A stretch of DNA of 64,000 bases from Eretmocerus hayati (lineage: Eukaryota > Arthropoda > Insecta > Hymenoptera > Aphelinidae). A program made the translations under genes and the position numbers. Position 1 is the first letter of the stretch. Each line of letters starts with the position of its first letter. The DNA is taken from positions 101,414,976 through 101,478,975 of the forward strand of contig CM056742.1 in assembly GCA_029851415.1 (NCBI GenBank), written 5' to 3'. Shown here one piece after another: positions 1-7,959 of the stretch. The notes beneath the pieces are model-generated. The model searched no databases. It was given only the letters and a program-made list of their open reading frames with translations, and was not told the DNA's origin.

Positions 1-600
1 CTTTTTTCTCTAGCAAGAGAAGCGGAGCACATCCGAGACAATCAACGGTTCTACAGACCTCCACCGGAACCAGGAAAATCGTTACTACCAGATTTGGCAT
101 ATAAACCGCCGAAGAAAGAAGAAAGACCCAAGACTACGCCATCACAGCCAGCGGCTGCGGCGATGTCTTTGGAACCGACCGATCTGGTCAAATCAATTCA
201 AACAGCTCTGACAGAAGGTCTGAAGCCAATATTATCAGCGGCAACTGCCTCAGTGCAAAAATCGTCCGAATCTTCTCTGACGTTAGCACAAATTAAAGAA
301 GCAGTTGGACAAATTGTGGATAACAAATTTAAAAATTGGAAACCACCTGCCCAATCAGTTGCTCAGGCTGCACCAGCGGCCAAACAAACATCAACATCAG
401 CCGGAGAAGAGGCGAAGACAACATCGACCAGATCACGGGCCGCCCGGCCGAAGATTACGCCTGTCATCAAGAGTGATCATAACAAAGAAAAAGAAAAAGG
501 ACCAGGCCCAGCTCATCGTATTTGCTGGAATTGTTCATGGCCTGGATATACCAAGAAAGACTGTCCTGAATGTTCAGTAAAAGACAGCGGGAGTGCGTAG
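1..600 (+). CDS. gag: Gag C-terminal part of the Ty3/gypsy element (partial)
   Basis: The frame is open from the first base of the window, so the true start is upstream. The first in-window codon proposed by a simple ORF scan, a TTG near 94, is not a likely start. The product is rich in Pro, Ala, Ser, Thr and Lys, as expected for a linker between capsid and nucleocapsid. Near the C-terminus there is one zinc-knuckle-like motif, CWNCSWPGYTKKDC. The canonical form is CX2CX4HX4C, and here the His position is Tyr, so metal binding is doubtful. The frame ends at 598-600 and overlaps the protease frame by about 30 nt in the -1 frame. That arrangement is common for gag-pro expression by frameshifting, but I see no canonical heptameric slippery site. 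Confidence 0.8.
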   Translation, partial: LFSLAREAEHIRDNQRFYRPPPEPGKSLLPDLAYKPPKKEERPKTTPSQPAAAAMSLEPTDLVKSIQTALTEGLKPILSAATASVQKSSESSLTLAQIKEAVGQIVDNKFKNWKPPAQSVAQAAPAAKQTSTSAGEEAKTTSTRSRAARPKITPVIKSDHNKEKEKGPGPAHRICWNCSWPGYTKKDCPECSVKDSGSA

Positions 601-1250
601 ACGAGGTCACTACCACTCCTGCTCCACCGAGTATGGCCTCTGGTTCATCGGTCGACAAGTCATCAGATGGCCCGGAACCAGGTCTATATTCCGCAGAGGT
701 GGAACCCGCAGACGCGTTCGATAGCGAAGAGCCCCTTGGCGATCATCCTCGTTGGTGGCTTAAGGCAGGCATTGGGGAAACTCGTACTCGTGCTCTTTAT
801 GACACGGGAGCTTCCCGATCAGCTGTTGGACCGATTGGTCTGCAATTAGCAGCTGAAGTTGGTGCACGTGTGGTACCATATCGTGGTCCATACTGCAAAT
901 TAGCAACAGGCGAATTAGCGCGACCGGTAGCGTACGCCAAATTACCGATAGAGGTAGCAGGAGTCTGCAAAGAAATCTCAACATTTATTTATGAGAAATT
1001 AGCCTGTGATTTGATCTTAGGCGCAGATTTTGCACTCCAATTCAATGCAATTTTAGTACCTGAAAGTAGTACCATGACCGTCAAGGGTGACAAGGGCCCG
1101 TCAGACCCCTTCTCAGTCGAATTTGCTACTCAGGGTGACTTTAGCACAGCATCTCTATCATCGATTGGTATTGCCGACATAACCAACAAACAGCGTGAAA
1201 TTTTAGGAGGAGTTCTAGAAAGGAACTTAATTGTAAACGGTCCAGGATAG
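570..1250 (+). CDS. pro: Retroviral-type aspartic protease of the Ty3/gypsy element
   Basis: The catalytic motif LYDTGASRSAVG, with the D-T/S-G signature, lies about 75 residues into the frame. A hydrophobic LILGADFAL segment about 70 residues later matches the conserved GADF/GxDxL part of pepsin-like retroproteases. The first 60 residues are acidic and Ser/Pro-rich and are probably a spacer. The frame overlaps the end of gag and is -1 relative to it, so the ATG at 570 may not be used. It ends at 1248-1250, where the next domain continues in a further -1 frame. The enzyme would process the Gag-Pol polyprotein. Confidence 0.85.
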   Translation: MFSKRQRECVDEVTTTPAPPSMASGSSVDKSSDGPEPGLYSAEVEPADAFDSEEPLGDHPRWWLKAGIGETRTRALYDTGASRSAVGPIGLQLAAEVGARVVPYRGPYCKLATGELARPVAYAKLPIEVAGVCKEISTFIYEKLACDLILGADFALQFNAILVPESSTMTVKGDKGPSDPFSVEFATQGDFSTASLSSIGIADITNKQREILGGVLERNLIVNGPG

Positions 1251-4006
1251 GTTTAACCGACCGAATCGAGCATGAGATCGAGGTCGAATCTTGTCGACCG
1301 ATCAAGCAAAAATATTACCCCGTTTCTAAAAAGATCGAGGACGAAACGCACGATCAGGTTCGGAAAATGCTGGCAGCCGGAATCATTGTCAAATCAACCA
1401 GTGCGTGGTCAAGCCCAGTCGTGATGGTACGGAAGGCAAATGGTGAATTTCGCTTTTGTGTAAATTATCGAAAATTAAATAGCGTCACCAAGAAAAATGC
1501 TTATCCTTTGCCGTATATGGACGCTATTTTGAGGAAGCTCCAGAATGCAAAATACATCAGTACCCTGGACTTGAGCTCCGCATATTTCCAAATTCCCCTT
1601 AAAAAGGACAGCCGCCATTTTACAGCGTTCGTAGTTCCAGGAATGGGATTATTTGAGTTTACAAGATTACCGTATGGGGTCTGTAATGGTCCAGCTACCT
1701 TTCAAACACTAATAGATGATATAATCGGTCCAGACTTAGAGCCTTACGCGTTCTCTTATCTTGACGATATCATCATTGTGACAGATACGTTTGAAAAACA
1801 TATGGAGATCCTTGAAATTATTTTGAAACGTATCGCAGCAGCTGGATTAACGATCAACCGAGAAAAAAGTCATTTCTGCAAGGATGAAGTGAAATACTTA
1901 GGTGTCCTGGTTAATCGTGACGGATTTCGTCCGGATCCAGAAAAAATTAAACCCATTGTGGAATATCCACCACCAAAAACGGTCAAGCAATTACAAAGCT
2001 TCCTTGGCATGGCATCTTGGTATCGAAAATTCCTCGATGATTTCGCCACGGTCGCAGAACCGCTCACTCGACTCACAAAAAAGAGTGCACCTTTTACGTG
2101 GGGTGAGGAGCAACAGGCAGCTTTCGACCGCATAAAAATTATGTTAGCAACAACTCCAGTGTTGTCAAGACCTAACCACCAACTCGAATTTCAAGTCCAG
2201 ACGGACGCAAGCAATACCGGGTTGGGAGCCGTACTTGTACAAGTCGTTGATGGAGAAGAGCGCCCCCTAGAGTTCGCTAGTCGCGTACTTACGCCACAAG
2301 AACGTAAATATAGCGTTACAGAACGTGAATGCCTTGGAGTTCTGTGGGCGATACGCAAATTTCGTCCGTACATCGAGGGATACAAATTCAAGGTTATCAC
2401 GGACCACAGCAGTTTACAGTGGATTCGTAATCTAAAAAATCCTTCCGGACGATTAGCACGCTGGGCTCTCGAATTACAAGACCAAGATTTCACCGTGGAA
2501 CATCGAGCAGGCGCAAAGAATGTCGTACCTGACTGCCTGTCTCGAATGTTCGAAGGAGCGGAAGAAGAAAATACAGCTACAATTGCCGCTGTAAATTTGG
2601 TCGAATCGACCGACGACAAATGGTACAAAGATAAATTTGAAGAAGTTCACCAGCGACCGAAAGAGTTTCCGAACTGGAAAATTGTCGGCGATCAGCTGTA
2701 CCACTACAAGCCGAATGAGTTGCTCGATGACTTCGATTTAGACGACGATGGGTGGAAGCTTGTGCTCCCCAAAGAAAAACGTTCGAAGGTCCTTCAAGAA
2801 TGCCATCAAGAAGTAACGGCAGGACACTTCGGACGATTCAAAACAGACAAGCGTGTGTCTCTCTATTATTTCTGGCCAACACTTTATCAAGATGTTGCGT
2901 CATTTGTAAGAAAATGTACAGTCTGCCAACAGTGCAAAGTAGAACAACTTGCTCCAGCAGGTCTTATGGGCAAACGGTCAATATCACGACCATGGCAATT
3001 TGTAGCGGCTGACACGTGCGTATTTCCTCGCAGCGTTCATGGTAACGAATATCTTCTTGTATTCATGGACCTGTTCACGCGATGGATAGAATGCGTACCC
3101 GTCCGAAAAGCCAATGCACAATCGGTGAGAAAAGCATTAGAGAGATACATAATTTTGCGCTATGGAGCGCCAGAAACATTCTTGACCGACAATGGATCTG
3201 AATATTTCAATAAAATTATTGACAAGTTCTTGGAAGAAAGGGGAATAGAACATATGACCCTGGCACCTTATTCGCCGCAAGGGAATCCGGTCGAAAGAAT
3301 TAATCGCACGTTGAAAACAGCGATAATAGCGTTCCTAGAAGAGAAACACAGTCGCTGGGACGAGCACATTCACGAGCTCACCTTCGCGTATAATTCGGCT
3401 GTCCAGGAATCGACGAGAATGAGTCCAGCTTTCCTAAATTACGGAAGAAATCCGACACCCCCCAAGAATATGAAACGTCTAATTGAACAAGCGTCCGCAC
3501 AGCAGGAGCTTACACGGTCGTTGCAAGAATGGCAGAAACGAATGCTTCGATTGCCAGAAGTGCACTTAGTCGCAGCCGACAACTCCGGCCGAGCGACCGA
3601 AAAACAAGCTCAATATTTTAATGCAAAGCGACGCGATGTCCAATTCAACATTGGAGATGCGGTTTGGAAACGCAACCGTGTACAATCAGCCCAAGCCCAA
3701 GGCATTTCGGGAAAGCTTGTACCGAGATTCGACGGTAAATTTGTAATCACCGCTCGAGTAGGCTCAAACGTATATGAAGTAGCCGATGAGTCAGGCAACT
3801 CGGCCGGCAAAGTACACGTCAAGGATTTGAAACCTTACATCGACGGAGAGGAACCACAGGAGGAACCCACGCCCAACGAATCGACTGCCATTCCAGCGGA
3901 AGACACATCGATGGACGACGAGGGAAGAGTGCGTGAGCTCCGATCCGCGAATAGGGTAGTTGCGCCAACCGTAGAAATAAGTTCTAGAAAGCGTAAAGTA
4001 GGGTGA
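1250..4006 (+). CDS. pol: Pol: reverse transcriptase, RNase H and integrase
   Basis: The first ATG is at 1367, but RT-like sequence (PIKQKYYPVS, typical of the RT entry) is already open from about 1250, so the protein probably continues from protease by a -1 shift. RT shows FCVNYRKLN, LDLSSAYFQI, and the active site YLDD at about 1757-1768. RNase H follows (QTDASNTGLGAVL, ERECLGVLWAI, TDHSSLQWI). Integrase has an HHCC zinc module (CHQ, GHF, CTVCQQC) near residues 480-525 and a D,D-35-E core (AADTCVF, LTDNGSEY, NPVERINR). A basic C-terminal region follows. The 879 codons from the ATG are unbroken. The frame stops at TGA 4004-4006, but the next 73 codons stay open in the same frame. Confidence 0.93.
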   Translation, partial: GLTDRIEHEIEVESCRPIKQKYYPVSKKIEDETHDQVRKMLAAGIIVKSTSAWSSPVVMVRKANGEFRFCVNYRKLNSVTKKNAYPLPYMDAILRKLQNAKYISTLDLSSAYFQIPLKKDSRHFTAFVVPGMGLFEFTRLPYGVCNGPATFQTLIDDIIGPDLEPYAFSYLDDIIIVTDTFEKHMEILEIILKRIAAAGLTINREKSHFCKDEVKYLGVLVNRDGFRPDPEKIKPIVEYPPPKTVKQLQSFLGMASWYRKFLDDFATVAEPLTRLTKKSAPFTWGEEQQAAFDRIKIMLATTPVLSRPNHQLEFQVQTDASNTGLGAVLVQVVDGEERPLEFASRVLTPQERKYSVTERECLGVLWAIRKFRPYIEGYKFKVITDHSSLQWIRNLKNPSGRLARWALELQDQDFTVEHRAGAKNVVPDCLSRMFEGAEEENTATIAAVNLVESTDDKWYKDKFEEVHQRPKEFPNWKIVGDQLYHYKPNELLDDFDLDDDGWKLVLPKEKRSKVLQECHQEVTAGHFGRFKTDKRVSLYYFWPTLYQDVASFVRKCTVCQQCKVEQLAPAGLMGKRSISRPWQFVAADTCVFPRSVHGNEYLLVFMDLFTRWIECVPVRKANAQSVRKALERYIILRYGAPETFLTDNGSEYFNKIIDKFLEERGIEHMTLAPYSPQGNPVERINRTLKTAIIAFLEEKHSRWDEHIHELTFAYNSAVQESTRMSPAFLNYGRNPTPPKNMKRLIEQASAQQELTRSLQEWQKRMLRLPEVHLVAADNSGRATEKQAQYFNAKRRDVQFNIGDAVWKRNRVQSAQAQGISGKLVPRFDGKFVITARVGSNVYEVADESGNSAGKVHVKDLKPYIDGEEPQEEPTPNESTAIPAEDTSMDDEGRVRELRSANRVVAPTVEISSRKRKVG

Positions 4007-4227
4007 CCGCGAAAAACGCAATTACTCGTCCGTAAGAAAAATGTAAAATTCGCGCCGTCAATCAACAAATCAACATCTGTTAGCGAACCGAGTGAAGAAC
4101 CACCACCAGAAGAAGTCCCTAAGAGGAAACGTGGTCGGCCGAAAGGCTCGGTGAAGAAGAAGGTTGATGAACCGGTCGCGGAATTATCACCAATTAGGAC
4201 ACGAGCGAGTCGTCGTCAAGCGAAATA
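4007..4227 (+). other. In-frame extension of pol after a TGA, with an AT-hook-like motif
   Basis: After the TGA at 4004-4006 the same frame is open for about 73 codons until the TAA at 4225-4227. It is acidic, then strongly basic, and contains KRKRGRPKGS. The core GRP flanked by basic residues is the AT-hook signature, a minor-groove DNA-binding motif. C-terminal chromatin-targeting tails are known on some gypsy integrases (chromodomains in chromoviruses), so a DNA-binding tail on this integrase is plausible. Either the TGA is a recent nonsense mutation in this copy or it is suppressed. The sequence alone cannot decide. Confidence 0.5.
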
Positions 4228-4336
4228 ACATGTGTGCTTTCGTTATTTTCGCTGACAATTTTTTTTTGTTTTTTTCACCTCTTTTGCATGAGGATTGAGA
4301 ACAAAAAAGACGACGCACGCTTTGTTTTATTTGTCG

Positions 4337-5300
4337 CAGGACCATAGCTGATACAGCGGAAAATACGAAAGGGGAGCAGCAGCAGGAGCTGATTCTAGAG
4401 GAAACGACTGACTCTAATAGGGATGACCACTCGCGAGAGGAGCTGGGAGACGGTCGGCCAACCGTCCCAGCTGCACGAATCATCTATGTGCCCTCCGCAG
4501 ATGGTTTAAGCGCAACCCTAAGAAGTGTCACATTAGTCGACACACCATCTACCTCGGCATCAGCGACCGCAAATACCACCGGCGCTTCCGCAACATCAAC
4601 GTCCGTGATGGACAATTCTTCTGCTGCACCGTCCGAACCTGTGGACAGCTTGGACAACCAATCGTCCGAATCGTCCGAAAATCAGGACAATATAGAACAA
4701 TCGTCCGAAAGTGGACAAGGAGTCGCCCGATCTCTCGGTCGAAGTGCATCACTTCCGGAAAGGGATCTCTGCCCCGCTCACGTCGTTAAAACGATGATCG
4801 ACGAGCACAAAAAACAAGCGCACCGTCTCGCCATCCTGGAGAAGGGAATGTTTGATTTGTGCGCATATTATGAAACAATCCATGGGGAAGCCGAACCGTC
4901 GATCTTTGGAGAAAGGCTGGACTATGTCCGAGAAACAAGGGAGGAGCGGGAAGCGGTCTCGCGAGTCATCCGTGAGAGAGAGAGGAGACGACGAGTAGAG
5001 GAGGAGCGTGAAGAGCTCCAAAGATTGGAACGAGAGAGAATTGCGAGGCTAGAGCAAGAACTGGCCAGAGCTCGTCGTTCTGAAGAACAACTAAGACATG
5101 CGTCAGCAGAAGAAATCGCAATCGCGAGGACGAATGCCTCGTTCGAGCATAGCCGTCAAGAGAGATTCAGACGACGTCGTGAAAGTGCTCTCCGTTTTGA
5201 CGATCACCCAAAGTGCCCAGTGTGCGGTGCCGTAGACGTCCGTAATCCAGCAACTTGCTACAACGCGGATCTACACCACCTCTGTGGCCCACGGCCGTAA
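4337..5300 (+). CDS. Third ORF of the gypsy element: coiled coil with a C-terminal Cys/His cluster
   Basis: The first ATG-containing stretch begins at 4488, but the frame is already open from about 4337, directly after a pyrimidine tract ending in CAG (4322-4336). That is what a splice acceptor would look like, and subgenomic splicing is how errantiviruses express their third ORF. The product is about 320 residues: a Ser/Thr/Glu-rich N-terminal half, then about 100 residues of Arg/Glu heptads (ERERRRRVEEEREELQRLER) predicted as coiled coil, then CPVCGAV and HHLC near the end, a possible zinc-binding cluster. There is no signal peptide and no transmembrane segment, so it is not a normal envelope protein. 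The function is unknown to me. Confidence 0.6.
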
Positions 5301-6197
5301 AACCTTTTTATGTACTTTTATATTCACTTAATTTTTTTTTCTCTCCCAATCAATTTGTGTAATTTTTTTTTTCTCTTTTCTATCAATTCGTACGCTCGTA
5401 TGTAGAGTGGATGGTTGAATGTAGTTCATAAGATATTTCATTGTGAAACAAGGCTCACGGCCGAACAGTACTTTTTCTTTTGTAAAATCAGGTCTACGGC
5501 CGATGGCCATTATTGTTCTTTTTCTCACAGTTGAATCATACGGTCGACGACCGATTAGTCTTTGATTTAAAGTACATTACGTACGAATTTATTTGTCAGT
5601 TTTGAGACCTGAGTAAGTTTTTCTATTTTATTTTCCAAAATGTCTCCATTATGTAGCTTAAGTACCAATCATTGTTATGCACATAATTAGTAATATTTCA
5701 GAAATCCTTTGATCAGGATATTTTTGTAAACCCTACGTCCGTTTTGGATAACTTTTCATTATAGCCTTTTTTTTAGTTCATTTCAATCAAAAGAGACTAA
5801 ACAGTCTAGTCGTACGATAAATGTACAAATATTTTTTTATTTTTTATTTTTGATAATTTTGTTGTCAGAGACCAAAGGTGTCTAATCACGTACGAAAATA
5901 CGTACGAAATCATTTACTTCTGTACAGTATGGATGGATGCTAAAAATAAGTCTTTTGTACAGAGAGCAATAGAGTGGTTTATTTTCAACCAGTAATACTC
6001 AGTTATTCAAGAAATCTACCCTGTCTTCAACTATTTGGAAGGTAAATTATCATTATAATACTTTTCAATTTATTTTTCTAAAATTTGATCTTTCTCAATT
6101 TTCTTTTCGTCATGCATGTCAGACACTTTTCTCCATCTGAGCCCAGACAGAGAGAGATAGTTCTCGAGCTGGTACACTGGCGTGCTAACCAGCGTCT
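5301..6197 (+). other. Non-coding 3' region of the gypsy element
   Basis: No ORF is supported here. The stretch is T-rich and contains repeated short motifs: CGTACGA at 5580, 5811, 5889 and 5901, a related CGTACGC at 5389, and several ACGGCCG copies between 5285 and 5500. Repeated motifs in an untranslated region of a gypsy element could be protein-binding sites (Drosophila gypsy carries an insulator of that kind), but this comparison is only by analogy. Confidence 0.5.
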
Positions 6198-6207
6198 GGG
6201 GGAGGGG
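6198..6207 (+). promoter_or_regulatory. Candidate polypurine tract
   Basis: GGGGGAGGGG lies directly before TGTGACGG, the proposed first bases of the 3' LTR. This is the position and composition expected for the plus-strand primer of reverse transcription. Confidence 0.6.
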
Positions 6208-6853
6208 TGTGACGGTTGAGAGGATATTCTCAACCATCATTTCTCTCTCCTGTCTGATCATCATGTATCATTTATAATTATAAGATCTTTTCAGCTGTAG
6301 CAGAACATCCGAGGAGAGAGTTGTAAGTAGTTTTGCGTTAGAGAGAGAGAGATAGCGCGAGTCATTGGTAGCTTCACCGCACCGTTCCCCTCGCGCACCC
6401 ATCATCATCAATCAGCCGGCATTGCGCGCGCCATAAATCAGACTTCTTTCGCCCGCGCTTGAGAGCAGACGTCCCGCGTGTTAATTTACACCCGAAGTGT
6501 ATAGTTTTTTGCGCCCTCGTCGTGCGTGTGTCACCAGCTTCCCGACACCTGGACGAGCTCTTTTGCGTGCTTTCGTGCGACTTCCTGGCCGTTGTTCTCG
6601 ACGTGTCCTGCGGACGACATCGAGTCCAAATCATCCGGACGACCACGTTATTCGGAGCGGCCGATCAGCGAGCGTGCGATTGCCGCCTTTTCGACACCTG
6701 TAAGTGCTAGCCGATAATTATTCTCTCTCTCTTTGGGCTTCACCCTCAATTGCTCTCTCCGTGTTCGTGCGATTAAGTGCACTCAATGCACCATGTTCTT
6801 TTTAGAGTAAATAAATATGCCCATCTGGCTCCCGTTTAACTCTCGTGTGATCA
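6208..6853 (+). repeat. Candidate 3' LTR of the gypsy element (646 bp)
   Basis: It begins TGTGACGG after the purine tract and ends GTGTGATCA, giving TG...CA ends. An AATAAATA polyadenylation-type signal lies near 6810, about 40 bp before the end, as in many insect LTRs. The bases after the end, TTTTGGCG, look like a primer-binding site. There is no second copy in the window to compare, so the borders are inferred. Confidence 0.55.
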
Positions 6854-6856
6854 TTT

Positions 6857-6872
6857 TGGCGCTCGATTCCCC
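6857..6872 (+). promoter_or_regulatory. Primer-binding-site-like sequence after the LTR
   Basis: TGGCGCTCGATTCCCC starts four bases after the LTR end. TGG is the complement of the CCA tail of a tRNA, and the minus-strand LTR element at 61 kb has the same layout (TTTTGGCGACC). A PBS belongs after a 5' LTR, so finding it after a 3' LTR suggests that another internal region once followed here. The tRNA was not identified. Confidence 0.35.
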
Positions 6873-7959
6873 ATCTCTCTCGCGCGCAAAGCAGTAGCAG
6901 CAGATCCAGCAGCATGCAGAGTTGCAGCACATATTTAATCTAATCAAATCTGCTGGGCATTGCACCTTGCCCAGCATGTGCGGCTAATTCCTAGGCAATT
7001 AACTAGCAGCCGTCACAGTAGTGCTAACGTTTTTGCTTGTAGCTCTAGACAGGAGGCCCATTTGACGGAGTTACTCGAGATTTGTCATACTCTAGACGAA
7101 ACCAACTGTGAAAAATTTTTGGAGATGATAGGCGACCCGGACCCCGTGGTCCCCCCTTGTGAGCCTATTGATAAAAGGCGAGCACATTGAGTTTGATGAT
7201 TTTGCAAGAAGATGGTACCTTGGGCTGGATTTGCATAGAGATTTGCAATACAGGCTCATGGACTTCACAAGGGATTTGCCAGATCTGCCGTGTCTGCTCT
7301 TTTTTGATGAAATTATCCATGAAATTGTAATGATCTGTAGTCGAGACCGTCATTTTGATCGGGAAAATTCCCATGGAATTGCGAGTGTAGCAAATTTGTA
7401 AGAGAACTGAATCTTATAAGAGCCAATTATTATTCATCATCACTCTCAGCTCACAGTGGGTAAATTATTGGTTGCCCTTGGACTCAATATGTAGTTCGAG
7501 ACCTCAAACCTAATCACAGAGTCAGTAAAAATGTCGAGTTTTTTTTGTCTACCCCAATTGCCATTGTGGCTAATTCTTTCTTTGTAAAATCTATAAATTG
7601 AGAATCGTTTTGAGGACAACCACTGAAATCGCTTGTCAATTGTCATTCCAATAATGGAACTAATACTGGAAATACTAATGATATTGATGATTCTCATAGT
7701 GGTAATGATGGGCGGGGGAGAATAACGCAGGTATGTTGCTGAAATCTGACTCAAATTGTAACTCCAAATTCTCATGACGGACATATTTGGAGCGATTCCT
7801 TTGGCTGAGGAATATTACATTCTCAGCAAAGCAAGAGGGAGTGACTTGATGCTTCCTCTACCTTGAAGACATTAAACGACATCGCGAGCCGACAACACTT
7901 CCGCGACGCTGCCAACGTTTCTCATCCTCAACGTCGTTCTTGCAACATTCCTGAGCAAC
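6873..7959. other. Stretch without a recognised gene
   Basis: The first part could be the leader of an LTR element. A pyrimidine tract ending in TTGTAG at about 7041 followed by an open stretch (7042-7189, ELLEICHTLDETNCEKF) could be an exon, and 7159-7401 is open in another frame. I recognise neither product. The rest, 7402-7959, is AT-rich and shows nothing I can name. It may include upstream exons of the transposase pseudogene that follows. Confidence 0.3.

Larger units (their letters stand above)
1..6853 (+). mobile_element. Ty3/gypsy LTR retrotransposon, 5' end outside the window
   Basis: Gag, protease, RT-RNase H, integrase and a third ORF follow in the usual gypsy order, then a non-coding stretch, a purine tract (6198-6207) and a candidate 3' LTR (6208-6853). 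The 5' LTR and gag start lie upstream of the window, so LTR identity cannot be measured. Gag, protease and pol lie in three frames, each shifted by -1 from the one before. Pol carries one in-frame TGA. No envelope-like protein with a signal peptide or transmembrane segment was seen. The order protease-RT-RNase H-integrase places it in Ty3/gypsy, not Ty1/copia. It is mostly intact and may have been active fairly recently. Confidence 0.9.

Noticed and set aside
1870..2628. Minus-strand ORFs under pol
   Set aside because: Shadows of the pol reading frame.
4488..5300. Envelope gene of an errantivirus
   Set aside because: No signal peptide, no transmembrane segment and no furin-like site; coiled coil with Cys/His cluster instead.
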